Positions 1-7,889 of a DNA stretch of 64,000 nt are shown piece after piece. The notes under the pieces are model-generated. The model searched no databases. It saw nothing but the letters and a program-made list of their open reading frames with translations, and was not told the DNA's origin. Numbering within the stretch: the stretch's first letter is position 1; each line of letters begins with the position of its first letter. Made by a program: the position numbers and the translations under genes. The stretch comes from an uncultured Clostridia bacterium (lineage in GTDB: Bacteria > Bacillota > Clostridia > Oscillospirales > Ruminococcaceae). Location: contig CANRAS010000005.1 in the NCBI GenBank assembly GCA_947628655.1, positions 62,001 to 126,000 of the forward strand, read 5' to 3'.

Positions 1-87
1 GGTATTGCTCTTGCAATCGCTCCTGCTGCTCTCGCAGTTTCTTTCGTAACAGTTGCTGCTGTTATGTCCAAGAAGAAAAAGGGCTAA
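1..87 (+). CDS. C-terminal end of a membrane-anchored protein (partial)
   Basis: Only the last 28 codons are present. They encode a hydrophobic Ala/Val/Leu-rich segment followed by a short Lys-rich tail (MSKKKKG) and a TAA stop at 85-87. A hydrophobic helix followed by positive charges is the usual C-terminal membrane anchor of surface proteins in Bacillota, with the bulk of the protein outside the cell. No LPXTG-type sorting motif can be checked because the upstream part lies outside the window. The identity of the protein cannot be determined. A strong terminator follows at 134. Confidence 0.6.
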   Translation, partial: GIALAIAPAALAVSFVTVAAVMSKKKKG

Positions 88-133
88 TTAGAAATTGTAA
101 ATATTTTTGACATCTGCTATTTACTTTTCGGGG

Positions 134-164
134 AACGGCGCGGTGAAAACCGCGCCGTTTTCTT
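134..164 (+). terminator. Rho-independent terminator
   Basis: An 11-bp perfect GC-rich stem (134-144 with 149-159) with a GAAA loop is followed by a T-rich run. It ends the transcript of the partial gene at 1-87. Confidence 0.85.
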
Positions 165-179
165 TGTGCAATTGTGCGC

Positions 180-375
180 GTGTTGTCAGTTTACAGTTAA
201 AAATGCAAAGCGCATAATAACGCCCTACTCCCGCCGCAGGCGAATAGGGCTTTGGAAATGCTTTAACGCCCTCCCCGCCGTAGGCGGGGAGGGCGCTCTG
301 TTTTATATACCAAGTGTGTCAACGTAATGGACCTAAAGGTCTTACAGGTCAATCCGAAAAGAGGATTGCCCGCTT
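180..375. repeat. Intergenic palindromic modules between convergent genes
   Basis: This non-coding stretch holds a heptad motif (AGTTTACAGTTAA near 189), an imperfect hairpin (about 222-252), a perfect CGCCCTCCCCGCC / GGCGGGGAGGGCG palindrome around a GTA loop (about 270-298), the small palindrome GACCTAAAGGTC (about 330-341), and a CAATCC/GGATTG hairpin (about 350-370). Similar modules recur in other gaps of this window, for example 31.7-31.9 kb and 50.0 kb. The last hairpin may end rnr transcription on the minus strand. No gene is seen here. Confidence 0.6.
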
Positions 376-379
376 ACTT

Positions 380-2509
380 CTAACCTCTATCCTCTAGCCG
401 CGCAAACTCAAAATCAATAAATCCCCCGTTGACATTGACATTCACGCACTTCACGCGCACTTTGTCCCCGACCGTGAACACCTGCCCGTTTGCCGCGCCC
501 GTTAAAATTACCCCGTGCTGAACGTCATACTCGCCGAGCGGGAGCGCGGATACCGACACCATACCCTCGACCGTGTTGTCAAGTTCGACAAATACTCCGC
601 TCGGAGAAACTCCCGATATAAAGCCGTCAAACTCTTCGCCGATGTGCTTTTTCATATATTCCGCCATATAGAAGTTTTCACATTCGCGTTCGCACCGAAC
701 GGCGGAAAGTTCCGTATTGCTGGCGCGCAGAGCGGATTCGGCGGCGAACTTCGCGTACTTTTTGCACAATTTTTCATTCGACAGCGCGTAAACATAGTCC
801 GTCAAAATCCTATGTATCGACAAGTCCGCGTACCGTCTGATAGGCGACGTGAAGTGCGCGTATTCGGGCATAACCAGCCCGTAGTGACCTAAAGGTTCTT
901 CACTGTAGCGGGCTTTCATCATCGTGCGGAGTACTATCGAGTTTATTACGTTGTATTTGTCGGAATTTTTGTTGTCGGCGATTATCCGCGCGAGGTCGCC
1001 CGCCGCAGATTTTTCGCCGATACCCTGCGGGTCTATTCCCAAAGCCGTCAGCGTTTCGTTAAGCAGAGTAAGTTTTTCCACCGTCGGCGGTTCGTGTACT
1101 CGGTAAACAAACGGTATCTTCTCTTTCATCGCAAGCGCGGCGGCGGAATTGTTCGCCATAAGCATAAATTCCTCGATAATCCGCTCCGCAGTGCCGCGTT
1201 CGCGGACTTTCACGTCCACGCATATGCCGTTTTCATCGGTAATTATCTTCGGCTCTAACGTGTCAATTTCGGGAGAACCGCGCTCTATACGGTTCTTTTC
1301 GAGAATTAACGCGAGTTCCCGCATTATCGGTATGCGCTCGATAACCCGCGCGTACTTTTCCTTAACAGCGCTGTCCGCCGTCCCGTCAAGTATCTTGTTC
1401 ACTTCGCTGTAAACGCCCTTTACACGGCTCCTGATAACGGTTTTTTCAAAGCGATAGGATAACAGTTTTCCGCTTGCGGAAATTTCCATAAGGCACGAAA
1501 ACGCCAGCCTGTCCACATTCGGGTTCAGCGAGCATATCCCGTTTGAAAGTTCTTTCGGGAGCATAGGCACAACGCGGTCGGCGTAGTAAATCGAAGTTCC
1601 GCGGTAAAACGCCTCTTTGTCGAGTTCCGAGCCTTTCTTGACGTAATGCGAAACGTCCGCGATATGTACGCCTAACTTGTAGCCGCCGTCCGTTTTCGCA
1701 ATGGAAACCGCGTCGTCAATGTCTTTCGTGTCCGCGCCGTCAATCGTGAATATCGGTTCTCCGCGCAGGTCGAGCCTGCGGGCAACCTCGTCGGGGTCGG
1801 GTTCGCTTATATCCAGCTTTGCCGTTTCCGCAAGAACCTCGTCGGGGAACTCCGTGTGCAGACCGTTCACGAGCATATACGCCTCCGCGCTCGACTTCGC
1901 GTCCTCCGCAGAACCGAACGCGTCCGCTATTGCGACCGTGTGGTCAAAGTGCCGTTCCCCGCGCTTTTTTATCGAGAACGCGACCTTTTCGCCGACTTTC
2001 AGCGGTTTTGTTCCCGTTTTTGCGATGAAAAGCGGTTCTCCGCAAAGTTTGTCGGGCATAACCATAAGCCGTCCGTTCTCCGATACGATAACGCCCGTCA
2101 TCAGAGTATCGCTTTCCTTTAACACTGCAAGCACAAGCCCCTCGGGGCTTTTGTGAAACTCGTCCGCGTCCGCCGTCTTTTTCGCCAATACCTCGTCGCC
2201 GGGGATCGCGCCTTTCATATCGCGCCCGCGCACAAAGTATTCAACGCCGTTTTCATTCTCTGTCATAAAGCCCGCGCGGGGCGTTACCGCTGTGATTGTC
2301 GCCGTGAAGTAATCGCGGATATTTTTCAGCCTCCACACGCCCTTTTTATTCGTAACGTCGCCGAACTTCTTCATCTCGGCGAGGTCGTCGCCCATCTTCT
2401 TTTCGCCCTTTTTCGGAATTTCCAGAGCCTTTGCAAGTTCCTTTTCCGTCAAACCTTTCTCGTCCGCTTTGTAAAGCGCGGCGAGGATATTCATTTTTCG
2501 TCTGTTCAT
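380..2509 (-). CDS. rnr: Ribonuclease R
   Basis: This is a 3'-to-5' processive exoribonuclease that degrades structured RNA and works in RNA quality control in the cytoplasm. The 709-aa protein has the full RNase R layout: an N-terminal winged-helix region (about 1-60), cold-shock OB folds (about 65-210), the RNB catalytic domain with the acidic cluster DTKDIDDAV near residue 260 and the second RNB signature HFTSPIRRYADL near 560, and a C-terminal S1 domain (about 625-705). The long Lys-rich tail of the E. coli enzyme is missing, as is common in Bacillota. The ATG start at 2509 has GGAG a few bases upstream. secG lies directly upstream, matching the conserved secG-rnr order; smpB does not follow here. 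Confidence 0.95.
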   Translation of the reverse strand: MNRRKMNILAALYKADEKGLTEKELAKALEIPKKGEKKMGDDLAEMKKFGDVTNKKGVWRLKNIRDYFTATITAVTPRAGFMTENENGVEYFVRGRDMKGAIPGDEVLAKKTADADEFHKSPEGLVLAVLKESDTLMTGVIVSENGRLMVMPDKLCGEPLFIAKTGTKPLKVGEKVAFSIKKRGERHFDHTVAIADAFGSAEDAKSSAEAYMLVNGLHTEFPDEVLAETAKLDISEPDPDEVARRLDLRGEPIFTIDGADTKDIDDAVSIAKTDGGYKLGVHIADVSHYVKKGSELDKEAFYRGTSIYYADRVVPMLPKELSNGICSLNPNVDRLAFSCLMEISASGKLLSYRFEKTVIRSRVKGVYSEVNKILDGTADSAVKEKYARVIERIPIMRELALILEKNRIERGSPEIDTLEPKIITDENGICVDVKVRERGTAERIIEEFMLMANNSAAALAMKEKIPFVYRVHEPPTVEKLTLLNETLTALGIDPQGIGEKSAAGDLARIIADNKNSDKYNVINSIVLRTMMKARYSEEPLGHYGLVMPEYAHFTSPIRRYADLSIHRILTDYVYALSNEKLCKKYAKFAAESALRASNTELSAVRCERECENFYMAEYMKKHIGEEFDGFISGVSPSGVFVELDNTVEGMVSVSALPLGEYDVQHGVILTGAANGQVFTVGDKVRVKCVNVNVNGGFIDFEFARLEDRG

Positions 2510-2603
2510 ATAATTTCTCCTTGTGTAATATTACGCGTTATTCCGCGTTTATGCGGATTTCCCCCGCCAAACGGCGGGGGAACGGTTGTTTTGTGCAAAT
2601 GTT

Positions 2604-3017
2604 TTATTCAGCCGAACTCTCGGTTGAAGTGTCGGAAGTATTTGAACTTTCCGAACTCTCGGAACTCTCAGAACTCTCGGAACTCTCGGAACTGCTCTCG
2701 CCGGAACTGTCGGAAGTTTCCGAACTTGTAACTGCAGACGATGTACTGCCCCCCGCCGACGCTTTCTTACCGCCGTAGACGTTGATAAGGTTTACGGCAA
2801 CCGCGAGAACGAAGAACAGGATAGTCGCGACGATTGTCGCCTTGTTCAGCATAGCGTCCTTGGTTCTGCCCGCGTTTTTCTGATAAAAGCTGTCTGACGA
2901 TGTTCCCGAAATGGACTGCGACATCTGGTTTTTCGTGTCTTTCATCAAAATCACGATAACTATAAACACGCACGAAAGTATCAGCACAATCGCGCTTACA
3001 ATTTCAAAAATATTCAT
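2604..3017 (-). CDS. secG: Protein-export membrane protein SecG with a long Ser/Glu-rich tail
   Basis: SecG is the small accessory subunit of the SecYEG translocon. The 137-aa product has two membrane helices (about 5-25 and 60-80) around a polar loop, as in the family. SecG is normally about 75 aa; the extra 50 or so residues here are almost entirely Ser, Glu, Thr and Asp, with an SSE triplet repeated several times. The DNA coding for the tail is a short tandem repeat (about 2640-2700). The start at 3017 has a good GGAGG site. A sigma-A promoter lies at 3095-3123 and rnr follows, so the two are probably co-transcribed. Confidence 0.9.
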   Translation of the reverse strand: MNIFEIVSAIVLILSCVFIVIVILMKDTKNQMSQSISGTSSDSFYQKNAGRTKDAMLNKATIVATILFFVLAVAVNLINVYGGKKASAGGSTSSAVTSSETSDSSGESSSESSESSESSESSESSNTSDTSTESSAE

Positions 3018-3094
3018 TCAGTATTCCTCCAAATACATTGCAATGCGCTTATGTTTTCCGCATTTTTCCAAACTGTTTTTACAAAAGCAATAAT

Positions 3095-3123
3095 ATTATA
3101 ACACATATTCTTTTAAATTTCAA
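3095..3123 (-). promoter_or_regulatory. Sigma-A promoter of secG-rnr
   Basis: Read on the minus strand: TTGAAA (3123-3118), a 17-bp spacer, TATAAT (3100-3095). It lies about 80 bp upstream of the secG start. Confidence 0.8.
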
Positions 3124-3193
3124 GTGCTTTTTCGCATTTATCAAAGATTTTTTTATATTCTGACGAATTTATAAAAAATACATAAAAGTTGTG

Positions 3194-3222
3194 TTGACTT
3201 TTTTGGTAAAATGTGTTATAAT
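3194..3222 (+). promoter_or_regulatory. Sigma-A promoter of the HAD-fapA operon
   Basis: TTGACT (3194-3199), a 17-bp spacer and TATAAT (3217-3222), placed 46 bp upstream of the HAD phosphatase start codon. Confidence 0.85.
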
Positions 3223-3268
3223 ATTTGAGAATGTAAAAATATTCATTTTAAAGCGCAGGAGAACCTGA

Positions 3269-3943
3269 ATGAATATCAAGGCTGTAATTTTTGATATGGA
3301 CGGGCTTTTACTCGACACGGAGAAACTGCTCGTGAGGTTTTGGGTGCAGGCGGCGAACGAGGCGGGCTTTCCTATGACGCGCGGACACGCGCTGAATATC
3401 CGCTCTCTGCACAGGAGTTTTGCCGTGCCGTATCTGCAGGGGCTGTTCGGCGGGGAGTTCGATTATCTGAAAATTCGTTCGCGGAGAATGGAACTTATGA
3501 ACGATTATCTTGAAAATCACCCGCTCGAAGTGAAAAAGGGCGCGGGGGAACTTCTCTCGTACCTTGCCGAAAACCGCGTTTCGACGGCTGTCGCGACGGC
3601 AACCGATATAGAGCGCACGCGCAGTTATCTGTCGCGGGCGGGTCTGCTCGATAAAATGGAGCGCATTGTGTGCGCGTCAATGGTGAAACGCGGAAAGCCC
3701 GAACCCGATATTTACCTGTACGCCGCGGAACAGTTAGGGCTTTCTCCGCGCGAATGTATGGCGCTGGAGGATTCGCCGAACGGCGTAAAGTCGGCGGTCG
3801 GAGCGGGGTGCGTTACCGTAATGGTTCCCGACCTTACACCGCCCGACAGCGAACTGTCCGCGCTGATAAGCGCGAAAGCAAATTCACTTCTTGATGTGAT
3901 AGATATTCTTGAAAAAACAAAAAGGGGGGTCGCACTTTGTTAG
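3269..3943 (+). CDS. HAD-superfamily phosphatase, beta-phosphoglucomutase-like
   Basis: This is a cytoplasmic HAD hydrolase of subfamily I, acting on a small phosphorylated metabolite or as a sugar phosphomutase. The 224-aa protein carries the nucleophile motif DMDGLLLDT (residues 9-17), a helical cap (about 20-85), the motif II Thr near 110 (ATATD), a Lys in the GKPEPD motif near 145, and the acidic motif EDSPNG near 168. The substrate cannot be told from sequence. The ATG at 3269 has AGGAGA upstream. Its stop codon overlaps the start of the fapA-like gene, so translation of the two is probably coupled. Confidence 0.85.
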   Translation: MNIKAVIFDMDGLLLDTEKLLVRFWVQAANEAGFPMTRGHALNIRSLHRSFAVPYLQGLFGGEFDYLKIRSRRMELMNDYLENHPLEVKKGAGELLSYLAENRVSTAVATATDIERTRSYLSRAGLLDKMERIVCASMVKRGKPEPDIYLYAAEQLGLSPRECMALEDSPNGVKSAVGAGCVTVMVPDLTPPDSELSALISAKANSLLDVIDILEKTKRGVALC

Positions 3944-5331
3944 AGGGTAGCGATAATATAAGGGTTGACGGCTGGGTCGAAGTCAAGACCAACGATAACG
4001 GAAAAACTGCCACGGCTATTTTGCACGCCCCTCGCAGAGGCGGTCTGGACGTTACCGAATCAACGCTTATGCAGGCAATTCTTGATTTCGGGGTGACTTT
4101 CGGGCTTGATGAAAAGGCGTGCAATAGGGCGATAAGGGATAAGATGTACGAATATCCCGTAATAGTCGCTATGGGCGCTCAGCCTCAAAACGGGCAGAAC
4201 GGCTATATCACTTACCGATTTGACAAACAGCATAAGTTAAAACCCCACCACAACGAGTTCGGCGTTGCCGATTACAGGGAACTTGACGCTATCGTGCCTA
4301 TTCACAAGAACGATATAATCGCCGATGTTATACCGCCCGGAGAGGGCGTTCCGGGAACGGACGTTTTCGGGAACGAAATCCCCGCAAAGGCGGGTACGCC
4401 CGTTAAAGTGACGCTCGGCAAGAATACGCTCCTTACAACGGACGGCACGAAAATCGTCGCGGCGTGCGACGGGCATATCGTATTCGGCAACGGCAACTTC
4501 CAGGTTGAAGAGGCGGTAACGATAAAAACCGACCTCGACATCTCCGTCGGCAACATCAGCTTTTTCGGCGACGTTCACATTAAAGGCAACGTTATGGAGG
4601 GCTTTTCCGTGAACGCGGGCAAGAACGTCAAGATAGACGGCAGTGTGTTCGGCGGGGAGATAAGCGCGGGCGGAAACGTCACAATAGTCGGCGGGTGCAT
4701 AAATTCAAAGCTGACGTGCGACGGCGACGCGGACATCGGTTTCTGCGAAAACTCTGAGATTTTCACAAAGGGCAACGTTTCGTCAAAGCAGTTCGCGTTC
4801 TGCAACGTGTTCAGCTACGGCGGGGTTACCGCGAAGGGCGCGACGGGCGTTATACTCGGCGGGAAAATCACGTCGATGCATGACGTGAACGCCGCGATAG
4901 TCGGCTCTGTAAAATATACGCCGACCGAAATCTACATCGGCGACGGCTCTGTCCTGTTCGCGAGAAAGCGCGAGGCGGAGGCGGGACTTATGGAAAGTAT
5001 GCGGATATTCGATTCCGCCGTGAAAAACCTCGCGTTCTTAAAACAGCGCAAGGCGGCGCAGGGCTTGCTGACGGAGGCACAGCAAAGGCAGTTCCGCACG
5101 GAAACGCAGAACAAGCTGTTCCACTCTATGCGGATAAACGAACTTCAGGCGCTTATCGCTAAGCTGGAGGACGATATAATGAACAAAGACCTGCTCCGCG
5201 CCGTCGTTCCGGGGAAAATTTACCCCGGCTCAAAGTTCGTTATAAACTTCCTGACGCTTGATATAACGGACGTTATTTCACATTCATATGTGGCGATAAT
5301 AGGCGACAAAATAGAAACAATGCCGTTGTAA
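3937..5331 (+). CDS. FapA/DUF342-family protein
   Basis: The 464-aa protein matches the FapA (flagellar assembly protein A, DUF342) family: an N-terminal domain with the PPGEGVPGTDVFG type motif (about 130-145), then a long run of Gly/Asn/Val-rich beta-helix turns (about 165-330, e.g. GGEISAGGNVTIVGG), and a coiled-coil-like region (about 345-425). Members of this family occur in flagellated and non-flagellated Bacillota and their biochemical role is poorly known. No flagellar gene is in this window. The start is a TTG at 3937 with an AAGGGGGG site 8 bases upstream; it overlaps the end of the HAD gene by 7 bases. Confidence 0.8.
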   Translation: MLEGSDNIRVDGWVEVKTNDNGKTATAILHAPRRGGLDVTESTLMQAILDFGVTFGLDEKACNRAIRDKMYEYPVIVAMGAQPQNGQNGYITYRFDKQHKLKPHHNEFGVADYRELDAIVPIHKNDIIADVIPPGEGVPGTDVFGNEIPAKAGTPVKVTLGKNTLLTTDGTKIVAACDGHIVFGNGNFQVEEAVTIKTDLDISVGNISFFGDVHIKGNVMEGFSVNAGKNVKIDGSVFGGEISAGGNVTIVGGCINSKLTCDGDADIGFCENSEIFTKGNVSSKQFAFCNVFSYGGVTAKGATGVILGGKITSMHDVNAAIVGSVKYTPTEIYIGDGSVLFARKREAEAGLMESMRIFDSAVKNLAFLKQRKAAQGLLTEAQQRQFRTETQNKLFHSMRINELQALIAKLEDDIMNKDLLRAVVPGKIYPGSKFVINFLTLDITDVISHSYVAIIGDKIETMPL

Positions 5332-5368
5332 TTCCCTAAAATATCCCGAAATATCCCAAATTTCGCGT

Positions 5369-5397
5369 TTGCAATTCTTGTCCGAACATTGTATACT
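5369..5397 (+). promoter_or_regulatory. Sigma-A-like promoter of the NlpC/P60-like gene
   Basis: TTGCAA (5369-5374), a 17-bp spacer and TATACT (5392-5397), about 60 bp before the start codon at 5457. Confidence 0.65.
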
Positions 5398-5456
5398 GTA
5401 ATTACGGGGAAATCCCGAATTATAAAATGTTCGGAACGAAGATATAAGGAGAACAG

Positions 5457-6077
5457 ATGAAAAAAATAAGCAAGACCAAAAACAATATTATAATAATCGC
5501 AATAGCTGTTCTATCTGCCCTTATCGTAATACTTATAGTGCTGATAACGGGATTTTCGGGCGGAAATTCCGGGCAAAAGACAGACGCGTTTTCCTCGTCA
5601 AGCGGGGAAAGCTACGAACCGCCTGTTTCCGAACCCGCAGAAAGTTCAGAACCCGCCGAAAGTTCCGCACCCGTAATATCGGAGGTGTCCGTGCCGTCCG
5701 ACAGCGTGGGCGGGCGCGTCGCGGCGCTCGCGCGGGAACTTGTCGGAAGTCCGTTCGTGCTGAACGGTCAGGACCCCGCAGGCTTTGACAATTCGGGATT
5801 TATCTACTACGTTCTGCGCCAGAACGGGTTTATCACCTGTCCGCGGACGACCGAGGCGCAGTCCGTTATGGGCGAACGCATTGGACGAGAGGAAGTAAAA
5901 GAGGGAGATTTGGTGTTCTTCGGGCTTGACGGGAGTGGTACGGCGGATTTCGGCGGTATCTATATCGGGGACGGCAAGATGATAGCCTGCCTTAATCCCG
6001 ATACAAACGTAGTTGAAGTGGACATCACGACGGATTATTACACCGCCAACTTCTATGGCGGGATAGGCATATCATAA
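5457..6077 (+). CDS. Membrane-anchored NlpC/P60-like protein without the catalytic Cys and His
   Basis: The 206-aa product has an N-terminal membrane helix (about 10-32), a Ser/Glu/Pro-rich linker (about 40-80) and a C-terminal NlpC/P60 fold (about 85-206) facing the outside. NlpC/P60 enzymes are peptidoglycan endopeptidases with a catalytic Cys in a DCSG motif. Here that motif is DNSG (codon AAT at the Cys position, about residue 112). The usual HVGIY motif carrying the catalytic His reads FGGIY (about residue 163). The surrounding framework (FIYYVLRQNGF, GDLVFF, IYIGDGKMI) is intact, so this looks like a retained fold that lost activity, perhaps a wall-binding or regulatory protein. The ATG follows an AAGGAGAACAG site. 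Confidence 0.8.
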   Translation: MKKISKTKNNIIIIAIAVLSALIVILIVLITGFSGGNSGQKTDAFSSSSGESYEPPVSEPAESSEPAESSAPVISEVSVPSDSVGGRVAALARELVGSPFVLNGQDPAGFDNSGFIYYVLRQNGFITCPRTTEAQSVMGERIGREEVKEGDLVFFGLDGSGTADFGGIYIGDGKMIACLNPDTNVVEVDITTDYYTANFYGGIGIS

Positions 6078-6099
6078 ATCTTTAAAAGGACGTAAATTT

Positions 6100-7065
6100 A
6101 TGAAAACAGTTCTGACTGACAACAGTCTTTGCGTATACCCTTTGAAAAACGGCGCAGACCCCGAACTTATATGCGCGTATATAAACGCGCTTGCAAAAGC
6201 GGGCGTGGATTATGTTGAACTCGATTTCAGAACGCTTGTAAGGGTGAAAAAACTCCCCGAAAACGTAAAATACATTTTCCGAATGGTAGACCCGATGTTT
6301 TTGTCAATGACGGATTTCTGCGATTTCAGCTATCTTCTCGTGACATATAGTGATTTGCGGGAAAAAATCAAGACCGAGCTCCCCGTTATGCTCGAAATCC
6401 CGTATCTTAAAAACACCGCGCGCGGGGCGGTGAAATACGCCGAAAGCCGTGTTGACGGGAACATAACGGCGCTTCGCGTCCGCGCGGCGTTTGAATATGA
6501 CGAACCCGACGTGATAAAGGACGTTTACAAAGACATCTGCGATGCGGCGGCACCGCTTGCCGTTGACGTCTGCCCGCTGAACGAGTATAAGACCGCGGTC
6601 GATACCGCGCTGAAGTTCACGGCGGCGGGCGCTCAAAGCCTGACGCTCGCGGCGGGACTTCCCGTGAAGTACGGCTCGCTGGAGGAATATCTGTTTACGC
6701 TCGCGTGCGTTTTCAACAGCCTGCCGTCAAAATTCGACCTGCACGGCTTAGGGGTGGTATCCGTACTCAGAAACCACATTTTCCAGACGGGCGCGCCCGC
6801 TCTGCCCGCTTTGCTCGATACTATCGACAGCGACCTTAGGTGCCTTAAAAACGCCGACACGGGCGAGGACGTGGGGTTATATATAACTATGAAAAACTCC
6901 GAATATCTCAATCAGACGTTCGTTTCCGCGCTCGAAAAAATGGCGCAGGACGAGAAAATGCCCGAAGATATTTACGAGGATATTTCCAAGGCAATAGCGC
7001 ATTACGACAGAGGAATGTATAACGAAGAACTCCTTCACAAAAAGCGCACGGGGCTGTTAAACTGA
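6100..7065 (+). CDS. Unassigned protein, possibly a degenerate HMGL/NifV-like TIM barrel
   Basis: I do not recognise this 321-aa cytoplasmic protein with certainty. The start (VLTDNSL), the PELICAYINALAKAGVDYVELD helix-strand region (residues 20-42) and a GADP/AAGAQSLTLAAG pattern resemble the pyruvate-carboxyltransferase (HMGL, NifV, isopropylmalate synthase) barrel. However the metal/substrate motif TLRDGEQ is replaced by SLCVYPL, and the HxHND motif is replaced by DLHGLG (about 220). If the fold assignment is right, the usual condensation chemistry should be absent. It sits between the NlpC-like gene (22-bp gap) and a Cof phosphatase (20-bp gap), probably in one operon. Confidence 0.45.
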   Translation: MKTVLTDNSLCVYPLKNGADPELICAYINALAKAGVDYVELDFRTLVRVKKLPENVKYIFRMVDPMFLSMTDFCDFSYLLVTYSDLREKIKTELPVMLEIPYLKNTARGAVKYAESRVDGNITALRVRAAFEYDEPDVIKDVYKDICDAAAPLAVDVCPLNEYKTAVDTALKFTAAGAQSLTLAAGLPVKYGSLEEYLFTLACVFNSLPSKFDLHGLGVVSVLRNHIFQTGAPALPALLDTIDSDLRCLKNADTGEDVGLYITMKNSEYLNQTFVSALEKMAQDEKMPEDIYEDISKAIAHYDRGMYNEELLHKKRTGLLN

Positions 7066-7085
7066 CAGCCGTTGAAAGGACTGCA

Positions 7086-7889
7086 ATGATAAAGTTGATA
7101 GCAAGCGATTTGGACGGCACTCTTCTTGACAGTCAAAAGAACCTGCCTCCCGATTTCTTCAAAGTATTTGACGAATTGGAACGGCGCGGGATAACGTTCG
7201 CCGTCGCAAGCGGGAGGACTTACACCGCGGCGGACCATTTGTTTCCCGCCGAATATCTGAACCGAATGACCCTTATCTGCGACAACGGCGCGTGTACCTA
7301 CAGCAAAGGCAGAATGACCCACGCTTTCCCGCTCGAACGCTCCGTATATAATGAACTTCTCGACGCGTGCGAACGCATAGGCGGTTTTCAGCCCGTTGTG
7401 TGCGCGGAAAGCGGGGTGTTTCATCTGAAATCCTCCGCCGAGTTTTTCAACCGCGTCGGTATCTTCTACCGCACACATCAGGAAACCGACGATCTGCGCA
7501 CGGTGGGCGGGAAGATATATAAACTCGCCGTCTGCGACGAAATGGGAACATACGCCCACGGAAAACCGCTCCTTGACGCGGTTTTGGGCGATAAACTGAA
7601 TATTCAGGTGTCGGGCGACGTGTGGATGGACATTATGGCGGCGGGGGTAAGCAAAGGCGCGGCGCTGAGGGAACTTCAGCGTCGCCTGGGCGTTACCGCA
7701 GAGGAAACTATGGCGTTCGGCGATTATTTCAACGATTTGGATATGCTGAACGCCGCCGTCTGGAGTTTTTGCCCCGAAAACGGTCACGATGAAATTAAGA
7801 AACAAACGCGCTTTGTCTGCGCCGACTGCGACAGCGGCGGCGTTGTGGACGCGATAAAAAAATATGCTCTAAGCGAGGACGCAGTATGA
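7086..7889 (+). CDS. Cof-type HAD phosphatase (subfamily IIB)
   Basis: The 267-aa protein is a cytoplasmic HAD hydrolase with a C2 cap, a family that dephosphorylates sugar phosphates, FMN or pyridoxal phosphate. It shows the nucleophile motif SDLDGTLLD (8-16), motif II in VASGRTY (about 45), the Lys of the GVSKGAAL motif (about 197) and the acidic motif GDYFNDLDML (about 218). The substrate is not predictable. Its stop overlaps the ATG of the next gene by 4 bases (ATGA), a sign of translational coupling. Confidence 0.88.
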   Translation: MIKLIASDLDGTLLDSQKNLPPDFFKVFDELERRGITFAVASGRTYTAADHLFPAEYLNRMTLICDNGACTYSKGRMTHAFPLERSVYNELLDACERIGGFQPVVCAESGVFHLKSSAEFFNRVGIFYRTHQETDDLRTVGGKIYKLAVCDEMGTYAHGKPLLDAVLGDKLNIQVSGDVWMDIMAAGVSKGAALRELQRRLGVTAEETMAFGDYFNDLDMLNAAVWSFCPENGHDEIKKQTRFVCADCDSGGVVDAIKKYALSEDAV

